Shown piece after piece: positions 1-8,022 of a stretch of 50,617 nt of DNA. Origin of the DNA: Oryzomonas sp. (GTDB lineage: Bacteria > Desulfobacterota > Desulfuromonadia > Geobacterales > Pseudopelobacteraceae). The position numbers and the translations under genes were made by a program. Where the stretch lies: NCBI GenBank assembly GCA_031292255.1, contig JARLHN010000010.1:1-50617 (forward strand), read 5' to 3'. Under the pieces are notes generated by a model, which saw only the letters and a program-made list of their open reading frames with translations, was not told where the DNA came from and did no database searches. How positions within the stretch are numbered: the stretch's first letter is position 1; each line of letters begins with the position of its first letter.

Positions 1-68
1 CCTACTTCGACAAACTGGGGCTGGTGTCATTCATAGACCAGCACCACCGACTCCAACACACTTCATGA
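1..68 (+). CDS. Possible C-terminus of intron-encoded reverse transcriptase/maturase (partial)
   Basis: One frame (codons from position 3) is open from the left edge to a TGA at 66-68, encoding a 21-residue tail that begins YFDKLGLVSFIDQHH. The stop codon sits exactly at the base of domain V, where many group II intron-encoded proteins end. The tail is too short to identify by sequence, so the assignment rests on position alone. It could instead be noncoding intron domain IV. Confidence 0.35.
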   Translation, partial: YFDKLGLVSFIDQHHRLQHTS

Positions 69-140
69 ACCGCCGTGTACGGAACCGTACGCACGGTGGT
101 GTGGGAGGACGGCGGGAGTAATCCCGCCTCCTACCCGATT
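1..140 (+). mobile_element. Group II intron, 3' end (domains V and VI)
   Basis: This is the right end of a bacterial group II intron; the rest lies left of the window. Domain V is visible at about 66-104: the arm ACCGCCGTG pairs with CACGGTGGT, and the inner helix GTACGG/CCGTAC closes the tip. Domain VI follows at about 104-139, with GGCGGGA pairing with TCCCGCC around a small loop and an A in CCTACC that is placed like the branch-point bulge. The intron would end near the GATT at 137-140. The shape matches the usual DV-DVI layout. The exact class and 3' boundary are inferred, and no flanking exon gene is recognisable. Confidence 0.7.
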
Positions 141-143
141 GAG

Positions 144-341
144 GTTGTTGAAAAACAGCCATCTCGCCGCCGTCCTCGAAAGCCCTTTCGTGCGGCGTAG
201 CGCTGCTACGCCTCCTCGGGGCCTTTAGCAGAACCAGTCCGGTTCTGTCCCTTCGGGATGAACTACGCTGACGCTCCGTCACCGATAATCGCCTCAGGCG
301 ATTATACTGCGGGTGCGACGATCTGACTATTTTTGAACAAC
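144..341. repeat. Hairpin-rich palindromic element (family D)
   Basis: About 198 bp bounded by imperfect terminal inverted repeats: the left end 144-164 (GTTGTTGAAAAACAG...) and the reverse complement of 321-341 (GTTGTTCAAAAATAG...) agree at about 16 of 21 positions. Inside are several short hairpins: GGCGTAGC/GCTACGCC near 190-215, a TTCG-capped TCCC stem near 248-258, and ATAATCGCC/GGCGATTAT near 283-305. No ORF is convincing. It starts a few bases after the group II intron end and fills the gap before argC. It looks like a nonautonomous REP/MITE-type repeat, but only one clear copy is in the window. Confidence 0.55.
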
Positions 342-372
342 CAGAATTTTTCAACCTTTCAGGAGGTTTGCC

Positions 373-1413
373 ATGTTGAACGTCGCCATTGTTGGAGCCA
401 GCGGTTACACTGGATTGGAGCTGATCCGCATCCTGCACTGCCATCCCGAGGTGGCGGTCACCTGCCTTACCTCCGAGCAGAGCGCCGGCAAGAGGATCTC
501 CGATGTTTTTCCCACCCTGCGGGAACGGTGCGATCTCATGCTTGAAAACCTTGAGCCGATACGGGTTGCGGAGAAAGCCGATGTCATCTTCACGGCCCTG
601 CCCCACAAAGCGGCCATGGAGGTGGTGCCCACCTTCATGAAATTGGGCAAGACGGTGATCGACCTGTCGGCCGACTACCGGCTCTCCGACCCGAAAGTCT
701 ACGGGGCCTGGTACGAAGAACATCTCAACCCGGCCAACCTGAAGAAAGCGGTCTACGGCTTGCCGGAGATCAGGCGGGCCAGGATCAAGGGGGCCCGGCT
801 GGTGGCCAATCCGGGCTGCTACCCGACCAGCATCATCCTCGGGCTGGCGCCGCTGTTGAAAAAAGGCGTAATCGATCCACACAGCATCATCGCCGATTCC
901 GCCTCGGGCGTAAGCGGCGCCGGCCGCTCGGCAAAGGTTGACAGCCTGTACTGTGAGGTAAATGAAGGTTTCAAGGCCTATGGCGTCGGCGGAGCCCACC
1001 GGCATACGCCGGAGATCGAGCAGGAACTGTCGCTGTTGGCCGGGTTCGAGCTCAAGATCACGTTTACGCCGCACCTGGCGCCCATGGACCGGGGGATACT
1101 CTCCACCATGTATGCTACCCCAACGAAAGAGGTAACCACTGAAAAGCTGGTCGCGCTGTACAAGGGGTTCTACGCCGGTGAACCCTTCGTGCGGGTGCTT
1201 CCCCAGGGGAGCCTCCCTTCGACCGCTTTCGTGCGGGGGGGCAACTTCTGCGATATCGCTCCACTGGTTGACAGCCGCACCGGGCGCGTCATCGTGGTCT
1301 CGGCCATCGACAACCTGGTCAAGGGCGCCTCGGGCCAGGCGGTGCAGAACATGAACATCGCCTGCGGGTTCCCGGAGACATTGGGTCTGGAAGGACTGGC
1401 GATCTTCCCTTGA
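373..1413 (+). CDS. argC: N-acetyl-gamma-glutamyl-phosphate reductase
   Basis: A 346-residue enzyme of arginine synthesis that reduces N-acetylglutamyl phosphate to the semialdehyde with NADPH in the cytoplasm. The N-terminal Rossmann motif [12 protein letters not shown] is at residues 8-19, and the catalytic cysteine is in NPGCYPTS near residue 148. The C-terminal dimerisation domain follows with HxHTPEIEQ. Length is normal for the family. The ATG is preceded by a strong AGGAGG eight bases upstream. Its stop overlaps the start of the next gene by four bases (TTGA), so the two are probably cotranscribed, although no functional link is evident. Confidence 0.95.
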   Translation: MLNVAIVGASGYTGLELIRILHCHPEVAVTCLTSEQSAGKRISDVFPTLRERCDLMLENLEPIRVAEKADVIFTALPHKAAMEVVPTFMKLGKTVIDLSADYRLSDPKVYGAWYEEHLNPANLKKAVYGLPEIRRARIKGARLVANPGCYPTSIILGLAPLLKKGVIDPHSIIADSASGVSGAGRSAKVDSLYCEVNEGFKAYGVGGAHRHTPEIEQELSLLAGFELKITFTPHLAPMDRGILSTMYATPTKEVTTEKLVALYKGFYAGEPFVRVLPQGSLPSTAFVRGGNFCDIAPLVDSRTGRVIVVSAIDNLVKGASGQAVQNMNIACGFPETLGLEGLAIFP

Positions 1414-3257
1414 CCGGACACCTTCCCATACATCTCGACGAAGCACGGGCCAAGGGGTGGAACGAGCTGGACGTCATCTTTGTCAGCGGCGACGCCTACA
1501 TCGACCACCCCGCCTTCGGCGTCCCGCTGTTGGCCCGCTGGCTGGAGGCCCACGGCTTCCGGGTGGGGATCATTCCCCAGCCGGACTGGCGCTCGAAGGA
1601 GCCTTTCGTGGCGCTGGGGCGCCCGCGGCTGTTTTTTGCCGTATCGGCCGGGGCCATGGATTCCATGGTGGCCCATTACACCCCGGCGCGCAAACTGCGC
1701 CACGATGATGCCTACACCCCGGGAAACTGCCATGGAGCCCGTCCCAATCGCGCCACCATTATCTATACCTCGCGTTTGAAAGAGGCCTACAGGGACGTGC
1801 CGGTGGTCATCGGCGGCATCGAAGCCTCCCTGCGCCGTTTTGCCCACTACGACTATTGGGAGAACAAGGTCCGCCGCTCTATTCTCTTCGATGCCAAGGC
1901 CGACCTGTTGGTCTACGGCATGGGCGAGCTGCCGTTACTGGAACTGGCACGGCGCCTGGCGGGGGGGGAATCGTTTGCGGAGATAAGGAGCATACGTGGC
2001 ACGTGCCGTGTAGGTCGGGATGCCGAGAACGGCCCGTTGTCGGGCGCACCAGACTCTGAAGGTGGTGGGAATGTGCTTATCCCCTCCTTTGACGATGTCG
2101 CTATTGACAAAAAACAATTCGCCGATGCCTTCCGCCTGGTCTACCGGGAACAGAACCCCTTCTCCGCCCGGACGGTCATCCAGCCGCACGGCGACCGCCT
2201 GCTGGTCTGCAATCCGCCGTCCCTGCCCCTGAATCAAGCGGACATGGACAGGATCTACGCGCTCCCGTTTGAAAAGACGCCCCATCCCTCGTACCGCGAA
2301 CCAATACCGGCCTGGGACCAGATCAAGACCTCCGTCACCACTCACCGGGGCTGTTTCGGAGGCTGCGCGTTCTGTGCCATCACCATGCACCAGGGCAAGC
2401 TGATCCAGTCCCGAAGCGATGCCTCGATCATCGCCGAGGTGGATGCGCTTGCCCGCCAGGATTGGTTCCGGGGCAGCATCAGCGACGTCGGAGGACCAAC
2501 CGCCAACATGTATGGCCTTGCCTGTAAACATCCCGAAGCCATGCGGCATTGCCGCCGGGGGAGCTGTATCTTTCCCTCCATCTGTGCGCACCTCGAAACT
2601 GCCGACAAACGCGCGGTCAGCCTCCTGCAACAGGTGCGGAACCGGAAGGGGGTCAAACACGTGGCGATTTCTTCGGGGGTCCGCTATGACCTGATGGAGC
2701 GGCAGCCCGGCTATTTTCGGGAACTGGTGGGCCATCATGTCGGCGGATTGCTCAAGGTCGCGCCCGAGCACCTTGGGGAGCATGTCACGGCGCTGATGCG
2801 CAAACCGGGGAGGAAGGCCTTTGAACGTTTTTTTGCCCGTTTTCGCGAGGAAAGCGCCCGCCTCGGCAAACGGCAGTACATCGTGCCCTATCTGATGTCA
2901 GGGCATCCCGGCTGTAGTGTGTCGGATATGCTGGAGCTGGCCCTGGCCCTTAAAAAACTGGGTATGACCGTCGAGCAGGTCCAGGACTTTACCCCAACGC
3001 CGGGGACGCTCTCCACCTGCATGTACTACACCGGTATCGATCCGGAAACCGGGAAAGCGGTGTTTGTGCCGGCCGGCGACCGGGAGAAGGGGCTTCAGAA
3101 GGCGCTTGTGTTGTGGCACCAGCCTGGAGAGAGGAACAAGGTGCTGGAAGCGCTCAGGGAGGTGGGACGCGAGGATGCGGCGGTGATGCTGGGTGTGTCG
3201 AACAGCATGCCGGGACGGCCGTATCCCGCGAGCCGGAAGACAAAAAAAACCCGCTGA
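1410..3257 (+). CDS. ygiQ: YgiQ family radical SAM protein
   Basis: A 615-residue radical SAM enzyme of the YgiQ family (UPF0313), whose substrate is not established. The N-terminal region carries the family signature [10 protein letters not shown] at about residues 25-34. The cluster-binding CxxxCxxC is seen in [10 protein letters not shown] near residues 312-321. The C-terminal part has the family's KVAPEHL and [10 protein letters not shown] segments. The start is a TTG overlapping the argC stop, and family alignment supports a start this early. The last codons and the stop lie inside the 5' arm of the convergent terminator. Confidence 0.9.
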   Translation: MTGHLPIHLDEARAKGWNELDVIFVSGDAYIDHPAFGVPLLARWLEAHGFRVGIIPQPDWRSKEPFVALGRPRLFFAVSAGAMDSMVAHYTPARKLRHDDAYTPGNCHGARPNRATIIYTSRLKEAYRDVPVVIGGIEASLRRFAHYDYWENKVRRSILFDAKADLLVYGMGELPLLELARRLAGGESFAEIRSIRGTCRVGRDAENGPLSGAPDSEGGGNVLIPSFDDVAIDKKQFADAFRLVYREQNPFSARTVIQPHGDRLLVCNPPSLPLNQADMDRIYALPFEKTPHPSYREPIPAWDQIKTSVTTHRGCFGGCAFCAITMHQGKLIQSRSDASIIAEVDALARQDWFRGSISDVGGPTANMYGLACKHPEAMRHCRRGSCIFPSICAHLETADKRAVSLLQQVRNRKGVKHVAISSGVRYDLMERQPGYFRELVGHHVGGLLKVAPEHLGEHVTALMRKPGRKAFERFFARFREESARLGKRQYIVPYLMSGHPGCSVSDMLELALALKKLGMTVEQVQDFTPTPGTLSTCMYYTGIDPETGKAVFVPAGDREKGLQKALVLWHQPGERNKVLEALREVGREDAAVMLGVSNSMPGRPYPASRKTKKTR

Positions 3258-3276
3258 GTCCTCAGCGGGTTTTTTG
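3244..3276. terminator. Bidirectional intrinsic terminator between ygiQ and the cold-shock gene
   Basis: A perfect 15-bp stem (AAAAAACCCGCTGAG / CTCAGCGGGTTTTTT) with a two-base loop lies between convergent genes. The A tract on the left and the T tract on the right let it end transcription in both directions. The ygiQ stop codon is inside the stem. Confidence 0.9.
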
Positions 3277-3295
3277 GGGAAATGGGTGGACGGAA

Positions 3296-3499
3296 TTACT
3301 TGATCTTGTTGACGTTGGAAGCCTGAAGCCCTTTGGGGCCCTGGGTGATGTCGAAGGTGACCGCGTCCCCTTCGGCAAGGGATTTGAAACCATCGCCCGA
3401 GATGGCGGAAAAATGCACGAATACGTCCTCGCCGCCCTCCTGTTCGATAAAGCCAAATCCTTTGGTGTCGTTAAACCATTTAACCTTGCCCTGTGCCAT
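3296..3499 (-). CDS. Cold-shock protein (CspA family)
   Basis: A 67-residue single-domain OB-fold RNA/DNA-binding protein that acts as an RNA chaperone in this family. The RNA-binding motifs KGFGFI (RNP1) and VFVHF (RNP2) are both intact, and the length is exactly that of CspA-type proteins. The frame stays open further upstream, but the ATG at 3499 is preceded by a strong AGGAGG and begins MAQGKVKWF, which fits the family. A long leader of roughly 145 nt separates it from the candidate promoter, as is common for cold-shock mRNAs. Confidence 0.93.
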   Translation of the reverse strand: MAQGKVKWFNDTKGFGFIEQEGGEDVFVHFSAISGDGFKSLAEGDAVTFDITQGPKGLQASNVNKIK

Positions 3500-3650
3500 T
3501 TTCCTACCTCCTTTTTTCTCCGGTCCTTCGCCGGAACAGATGGGATACCGCTTAAGTTTCCGGAGTCTTGATGCAGGAAAACCGCCAAGCTTGGTAGAAC
3601 TTGATACTGCAACGTTCTGCAAAAACTTCCGAAACTTGCTGCCCGTGTCG

Positions 3651-3678
3651 TTTATCATAGACACAAAGCGCGTGTCAA
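3651..3678 (-). promoter_or_regulatory. Sigma70-type promoter of the cold-shock gene
   Basis: Reading the minus strand, TTGACA (3673-3678) and GATAAA (3651-3656) are separated by 16 bp. They stand about 150 nt upstream of the cold-shock ATG, which would give a long 5' leader. The match is good, but the promoter is inferred from sequence only. Confidence 0.6.
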
Positions 3679-3715
3679 GAACTTTTAGCGATAAAATTCG
3701 TGCCTTGTTACGGTG

Positions 3716-4306
3716 TTACGGTGCCTTAAGTTCATCGGTTTTCGTCTGAAGTTTTTTGACCAGTTCGCTGTAACCGTTGGTGGTGATGATCTTGTTGAAC
3801 TGTGTGCGGTAGTTGGAAACCAGGCTGACTCCTTCGATGACCACGTCATACACCATCCATTTACCGTTCTCGTTGAGCAGGCGGTAGTCCAGCGAGTATT
3901 CGTCGCGCTTCGGGGTGATTACCTTGGATTTCACCTCAGCGTAGTTGCCATCGACCGTTTCCTTCAGGTAATCGATTTTTTCGTTGTTGTAGGACTCGAT
4001 CTTGGCGGCATAGGAGTTTTCCAGAAGCGATGCGAAAAGGTCGGTAAACTGTTTGCGTTCCGCCGGGCTTCGCTTATTCCAGTGCTTGCCGAGCGAACGT
4101 TTCGCCATTTCGGAATAGTCGAAGATAGCGCCGATATCCTTCTTGAGGGCCTGGCGCCGTTGCTGCTCATGGTGCTTCAGGTTCTTGTCGGTTACGATAC
4201 GGACCACCTCGTCCACGGTCTTTTTGACATTGTCGGTGACCCCGGCAAAGGCATTGCTTGCCAGGAGTATCCCGGTCATGATCATCATAATGTAACGGCT
4301 CAGCAT
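3716..4306 (-). CDS. mlaC: MlaC/Ttg2D-type periplasmic phospholipid-binding protein
   Basis: A 196-residue secreted protein of the MlaC family, which shuttles phospholipid through the periplasm to or from the MlaFED complex. The N-terminus has a hydrophobic signal peptide ending near ASNAFA (residues 16-21). The body contains the family features FDYSEMAKRSLGKHW and a C-terminal WMVYDVVIEGVSLVSNYR segment. GGAGG lies just upstream of the ATG. It is the last gene of the operon but is separated from the TolC-like gene by about 195 bp of repeat element B, which may affect its expression. Confidence 0.88.
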   Translation of the reverse strand: MLSRYIMMIMTGILLASNAFAGVTDNVKKTVDEVVRIVTDKNLKHHEQQRRQALKKDIGAIFDYSEMAKRSLGKHWNKRSPAERKQFTDLFASLLENSYAAKIESYNNEKIDYLKETVDGNYAEVKSKVITPKRDEYSLDYRLLNENGKWMVYDVVIEGVSLVSNYRTQFNKIITTNGYSELVKKLQTKTDELKAP

Positions 4307-4331
4307 CGCTTCCTCCCGTTTATTTACTTTT

Positions 4332-4504
4332 CATCCGGAAACGGCCCTTTTTCGCCATGGCGGCGTCAATCTTCGGGTTTGCTTGTGCGGCGTACCGATG
4401 TTCGCCTCCGCGCAGTCCCTTGATTTCCTGGCCATGGCAAAAAATTGCTCGTTTCCGAATAGAAAACATATAGTTTCCATCCGGAGTTTCCGGATGGAAA
4501 CTAT
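4332..4504. repeat. Palindromic repeat element B, copy 1
   Basis: A 173-bp element that is closely similar to 46809-46985 in the same orientation. It begins CATCCGGAAAC and ends in a hairpin with 15-bp arms (4470-4484 and 4490-4504) around the loop AGTTT. The inner part carries the shared GGCGTACCGATG core and TTTCCTGGCCATG. The hairpin's right edge overlaps the stop codon of the TolC-like gene. It separates the TolC-like gene from mlaC. Confidence 0.85.
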
Positions 4505-5880
4505 TTCGTGCTGTCGGGCGGCGGTTCCCCGACGGCATAGTCCAGGTTGGCCCTGGCTACCTTATAGTTGTAGATCGACTGGAAATAGGCGGCGCGCATA
4601 CGGGCATAGGCCTGCAATGCGTCGAATATCTCCTTGGCGGGGCCGATGCCGAAGTCGAAATTGGCCAGGGCGGCCACGGTCCATTTTTTCGCGCTGGTAT
4701 AGGCCGATTGGGATGCCGTAACGCTGTTCTCGGCCTGCTTCAGATCGAGGTAGAATTTCCTGATCTGCAGCGGGATATTGGCATCGGCAAACTCCTTGGT
4801 GCTGAGCAACCGGTTGTATTGGGCCTGCTCGCCGGCCACCTTGGCGCCGGTAATGCCGAAGTCCAGTTTCCAGCGCGCGCCCAGACCGACGCCGCCGCTT
4901 GTGTGTTTGTACGGATCGTTGATATAGGGGTTGTAGATGCGGTCGCGGTTTTCGGCATAGGCCCAGGAGACAAGACCACCCAGGAAGATATCGGGGTAAT
5001 AGTTGGCCTTTGCCGCCTCCACCAAGGCGGCGCGGGCCTTGATGCCTTCCGCGATCTGACGGAATTCGGGCCGCTGTGAATGGGCCTTATCGACAAAACT
5101 GTCATAGGAGGGGACCATCTCTTCGTCCATGGTCAGCCGTTCGCTGCTGATCTCCAGCACGGTGCCGGCCGAAAGCCCCAGGCGCGTCTTGAGAGCCGCC
5201 AAGGCCAACTTTTCTCCCGTTTGGGCTTCTTCCAGCAATTTGGCGACCTCGCCGGAGAAGGCGTCCAGCTTGTATATATCGATCTGGTCGACCGATTCCG
5301 AACCTTCGTCCAGGAGCTTTTGCGCCTTTTTGCGTGCCGTTGCCAGGTCTTCCTGGACCTCAAGCACCACCTCTTTCAATTCCCTGGCCAGCATCAGGCC
5401 GAAATAATACTCCCGCACCTGGAGGGTGATTTCATTGACGCGCTGTTCCTTGCGGGAGCGGTCCACCTCGATGCCGTGGGTTGCGGCCTTCATGTTTTCG
5501 GAGATCTTGCCGAAGGTGTAGAGCGGTTGGATCAGTGTGGCATCGGTGCTGGTAAACCAGGTGAGTTCGCTGAGCTTGGTCTGCCTGTCGGTATTGATGG
5601 GGGTAAGGTCACGGGCACTGGCTTCGGGAGCCGGGCCGAACAGGCTCAGGACCTGGATCTGGGGATAACGGTTTGACTTGGCTTCATCCAGCTTGCTGGA
5701 GGTCAGTTCGATGTCGGCCTGGGCCTCGCCCAATTCCGGCGCCGACTTGAGGGCGAGGCGGATGCAGTCGTTCACCCCCAGCACCAGTCGGTTTTGCGCT
5801 GCATCCTCTGCGGCGTGGCTTTTGGCAAGGGAAGTGAAGAATATCCCGGCGATCAGGATCGATGTGAACAGCAATTTCAT
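4501..5880 (-). CDS. TolC-family outer-membrane channel protein
   Basis: A 459-residue outer-membrane efflux protein (OEP/TolC fold). The signal peptide spans residues 1-23 (hydrophobic core, AKSHA cleavage region). Two OEP repeats rich in coiled-coil helices follow, for example ELGEAQADIELTSSKLDEAK and the second repeat starting near QRPEFRQIAEGIKA. Length is typical. It lies between mlaD and mlaC in an MCE operon, so it probably serves as the outer-membrane partner of this lipid transporter rather than a drug pump, though that is inference. The gene's TAG stop lies in the stem of repeat element B. Confidence 0.88.
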   Translation of the reverse strand: MKLLFTSILIAGIFFTSLAKSHAAEDAAQNRLVLGVNDCIRLALKSAPELGEAQADIELTSSKLDEAKSNRYPQIQVLSLFGPAPEASARDLTPINTDRQTKLSELTWFTSTDATLIQPLYTFGKISENMKAATHGIEVDRSRKEQRVNEITLQVREYYFGLMLARELKEVVLEVQEDLATARKKAQKLLDEGSESVDQIDIYKLDAFSGEVAKLLEEAQTGEKLALAALKTRLGLSAGTVLEISSERLTMDEEMVPSYDSFVDKAHSQRPEFRQIAEGIKARAALVEAAKANYYPDIFLGGLVSWAYAENRDRIYNPYINDPYKHTSGGVGLGARWKLDFGITGAKVAGEQAQYNRLLSTKEFADANIPLQIRKFYLDLKQAENSVTASQSAYTSAKKWTVAALANFDFGIGPAKEIFDALQAYARMRAAYFQSIYNYKVARANLDYAVGEPPPDSTK

Positions 5881-5896
5881 GAGAGTTCTCCCGGTT

Positions 5897-6346
5897 TCAA
5901 ACCTTTCCGTGGATGAATTTGCTGATCAGGTCTTCGATATCGATGGCGGATTCGGTCTCGCGGATCACGTCGTTATTCTTGAGAAAGCGTTCGGAACCGC
6001 CCGGTTTGAGCATGATGAACTTGTCGCCGATGATGCCGCTGGTGTGAACGGAGGCAATGACGTCATCGCTGACCTTGATGCCGCTCTTGATCTTGAGATA
6101 TGCCAAGGCCTGATCCCACCCCTTGGAATCCAGCACGATGCGATCGACCTTGCCGATCTCCACGCCGGCTATCTCCACCCGCGCCCCCGACTTCAGCCCC
6201 GAAACCGAATCGAACTTGGCCGAAACCGTGTAGTAATCCCCTCCTACCAATTCCATCTTGCCGAGCTTTATGGAGAGGTAGCCCAGGCAGAGTATGCCGA
6301 TGATCATGAATGTGCCGACTATCATTTCCAATTTTGCCATGTTCAT
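5897..6346 (-). CDS. mlaD: MCE-domain protein (MlaD)
   Basis: A 149-residue MlaD-type protein: one N-terminal membrane helix (about residues 8-26) and a single MCE domain (about 37-115, GGDYYTVSAKFDSVSGLKSGARVEIAGVEIG split over the start of the domain). In the family it forms the periplasmic hexameric ring of the MlaFED phospholipid transporter. A second possible ATG two codons in cannot be excluded. It lies 21 bp after mlaF and 16 bp before the TolC-like gene, consistent with one transcript. Confidence 0.9.
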   Translation of the reverse strand: MNMAKLEMIVGTFMIIGILCLGYLSIKLGKMELVGGDYYTVSAKFDSVSGLKSGARVEIAGVEIGKVDRIVLDSKGWDQALAYLKIKSGIKVSDDVIASVHTSGIIGDKFIMLKPGGSERFLKNNDVIRETESAIDIEDLISKFIHGKV

Positions 6347-6367
6347 GGTTCCTGTTTTCGAATTATT

Positions 6368-7114
6368 TTACCCCACGTGAATAGGGCCGTCCAGGCTTCC
6401 GCTGATAAATTGTCTGACAACCGGGTGAGTCGAGGCCTGAATCTCATCCGGCGTCCCGTGCTGGAGGATCTCTCCCTGATAGAGCATGGCCACGTTCTGG
6501 GCGATGTCGAAGATTTCCGGTATCTCATGGGAAACGACCACCGCCGTGAAGCCGAACTTGACATGGGTCTCCCGGATCAGCTGGTGAATGGCCCGCTTGA
6601 TGACCGGATCGAGGCCGGTGGTCGGTTCGTCGAAGAGGATGATCTTGGGGTTGAGCACTACTGCCCGTGCCAGTCCGACCCGTTTCTTCATCCCGCCGGA
6701 GAGCTCGTCCGGGAACTTGTCCTCCACGTTCTTGAGCCCAACGTCCTCCAGGGCCGAAACCACCCGCCGGCGGATCTCGTCACTGGTCAGTTTTGTTTTT
6801 TCCTGGAGCGGAAAGGCCACGTTCTCGAACACACTCATGGAGTCGAACAGGGCCGCATTCTGGAACAGCATGCCGAACTTTTCCCGGATGCGGTTCAACT
6901 GCGAGCGCCGCAATCCCAGTATGCTCTCGCCGTCAACCTCGATCCGGCCGCTATCCGGCTGCAGGAGCCCGATGATATGTTTGAGCAGAACGCTCTTGCC
7001 TTCGCCGCTGGGGCCGATGATGGCCGTGACCTTGCCTTCGGGGATCTCAAGGTTGAGACCGTTCAGGACCTTCTGGGTGCCGAAGGATTTATGTACGTCG
7101 GTAAGTTTGATCAT
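6368..7114 (-). CDS. mlaF: ABC transporter ATPase (MlaF)
   Basis: A 248-residue ABC ATPase that powers the Mla-type lipid transporter. Walker A is GPSGEGKS near residue 33, the signature is LSGGMKKR near residue 138, Walker B is IILFDEPTTGLDP, and the switch histidine is in VVSHE. The frame extends upstream through mlaE, but the ATG at 7114 overlaps the mlaE stop in an ATGA arrangement, and the protein then begins MIKLTDVHKSFG as in the family. Confidence 0.93.
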   Translation of the reverse strand: MIKLTDVHKSFGTQKVLNGLNLEIPEGKVTAIIGPSGEGKSVLLKHIIGLLQPDSGRIEVDGESILGLRRSQLNRIREKFGMLFQNAALFDSMSVFENVAFPLQEKTKLTSDEIRRRVVSALEDVGLKNVEDKFPDELSGGMKKRVGLARAVVLNPKIILFDEPTTGLDPVIKRAIHQLIRETHVKFGFTAVVVSHEIPEIFDIAQNVAMLYQGEILQHGTPDEIQASTHPVVRQFISGSLDGPIHVG

Positions 7115-7890
7115 AGCAGTATCGAGGTCAGGAAATAGTCCCACACCAGGATGATGACGGAGGTCAGCACGACCGATTCGGTCGTGGCCCGGGACACGCC
7201 CTCGGCGCCATGGCCGCTGAAATACCCCTTGTAGCAGCCGATCCAGGCGACAATCACCCCGAAAGAAAATGATTTGATCATGCCGGAATAGACATCGCGC
7301 CACATGACCGACTTCTCCATCTCGTAGAAATAGGTGCCGGGATTGACGCCCAGCAGCTTGACCCCCACCAGCCAGCCGCCGTAGATGCCGACCACGTCGA
7401 AGATGGCGCACAACAGCGGCAGAGAGATCATGGCGGCGACGAATTTCGGAGTAATCAGGTACTTGAATGGGTCCAGCGCCATGGTTTCCAGGGCGTCGAT
7501 CTGCTCGCTGATGCGCATGATGCCTATCTCGGCGGTAATGGCGCTGCCGGCCCGGCCGGTCACCATCAGTGCCGACAGCACCGGCCCCAACTCCCGGATC
7601 AGGGAGAGGGCAACGGCGGTCCCCAACAGCCCCTCGGAACCGAATTTGGCCAGGGTGTAATACCCCTGCAACCCCAGGACCATGCCGGTGAAGGCGGCGG
7701 TCAGCACGATGACGAACAGCGACTTGGTGCCGATGAACCGCATCTGTTTGAGTATGTAGATGGGACTGCCCGGCCTGCGGGCGATCATGTAGAAGGAGTA
7801 GAGGATGAACCACCCCATCCTGCCCAATTCCCGCACCCACTCGATTGTTAAGCGGCCTATGGCCTGGACCGGATTAAACACACCACACAT
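7111..7890 (-). CDS. mlaE: MlaE-type ABC permease
   Basis: The permease of the lipid transporter, about 259 residues with five or six membrane helices and the MlaE signature AGSAITAEIGIMRISEQIDA. The frame is open to 8004, but that extension would run into the promoter and operator. Likely starts are ATG at 7890 (MCGVFNP) or GTG at 7881; an AGAGGG just upstream is spaced better for the GTG. It overlaps mlaF by four bases. It is the first gene of mlaEFD-tolC-mlaC. Confidence 0.88.
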   Translation of the reverse strand: MCGVFNPVQAIGRLTIEWVRELGRMGWFILYSFYMIARRPGSPIYILKQMRFIGTKSLFVIVLTAAFTGMVLGLQGYYTLAKFGSEGLLGTAVALSLIRELGPVLSALMVTGRAGSAITAEIGIMRISEQIDALETMALDPFKYLITPKFVAAMISLPLLCAIFDVVGIYGGWLVGVKLLGVNPGTYFYEMEKSVMWRDVYSGMIKSFSFGVIVAWIGCYKGYFSGHGAEGVSRATTESVVLTSVIILVWDYFLTSILL

Positions 7891-7953
7891 CCCTCTAAGC
7901 AGATGAAAGCCGTATTTTATAACGTTATTGGATAATGTAAAGCAGGACTTTGC

Positions 7954-7975
7954 GTTGAATGAACGATCATTCAAC
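7954..7975. promoter_or_regulatory. TetR-type operator in front of mlaE
   Basis: A perfect inverted repeat, GTTGAATGA-N4-TCATTCAAC, directly abutting the -10 box on its downstream side and so covering the likely transcription start. TGAATGA/TCATTCA half-sites resemble those of FadR/AcrR-like TetR-family repressors. No TetR gene is in the window. Confidence 0.7.
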
Positions 7976-8004
7976 TTTATAGTGCCCGCTTGATGATTTG
8001 TCAA
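7976..8004 (-). promoter_or_regulatory. Sigma70-type promoter of the mla operon
   Basis: On the minus strand, TTGACA (7999-8004) and TATAAA (7976-7981) are separated by exactly 17 bp, a near-consensus promoter. It sits about 90 bp upstream of the mlaE start and fits between that gene and the end of the upstream glycosyltransferase gene. Confidence 0.8.
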
Positions 8005-8022
8005 GCATTTGTAAACGCCCGA

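Noticed and set aside
7115-7840. N-terminal extension of the MlaF frame
   Set aside because: It overlaps mlaE wholly, has no family similarity, and ATG 7114 gives the standard N-terminus.
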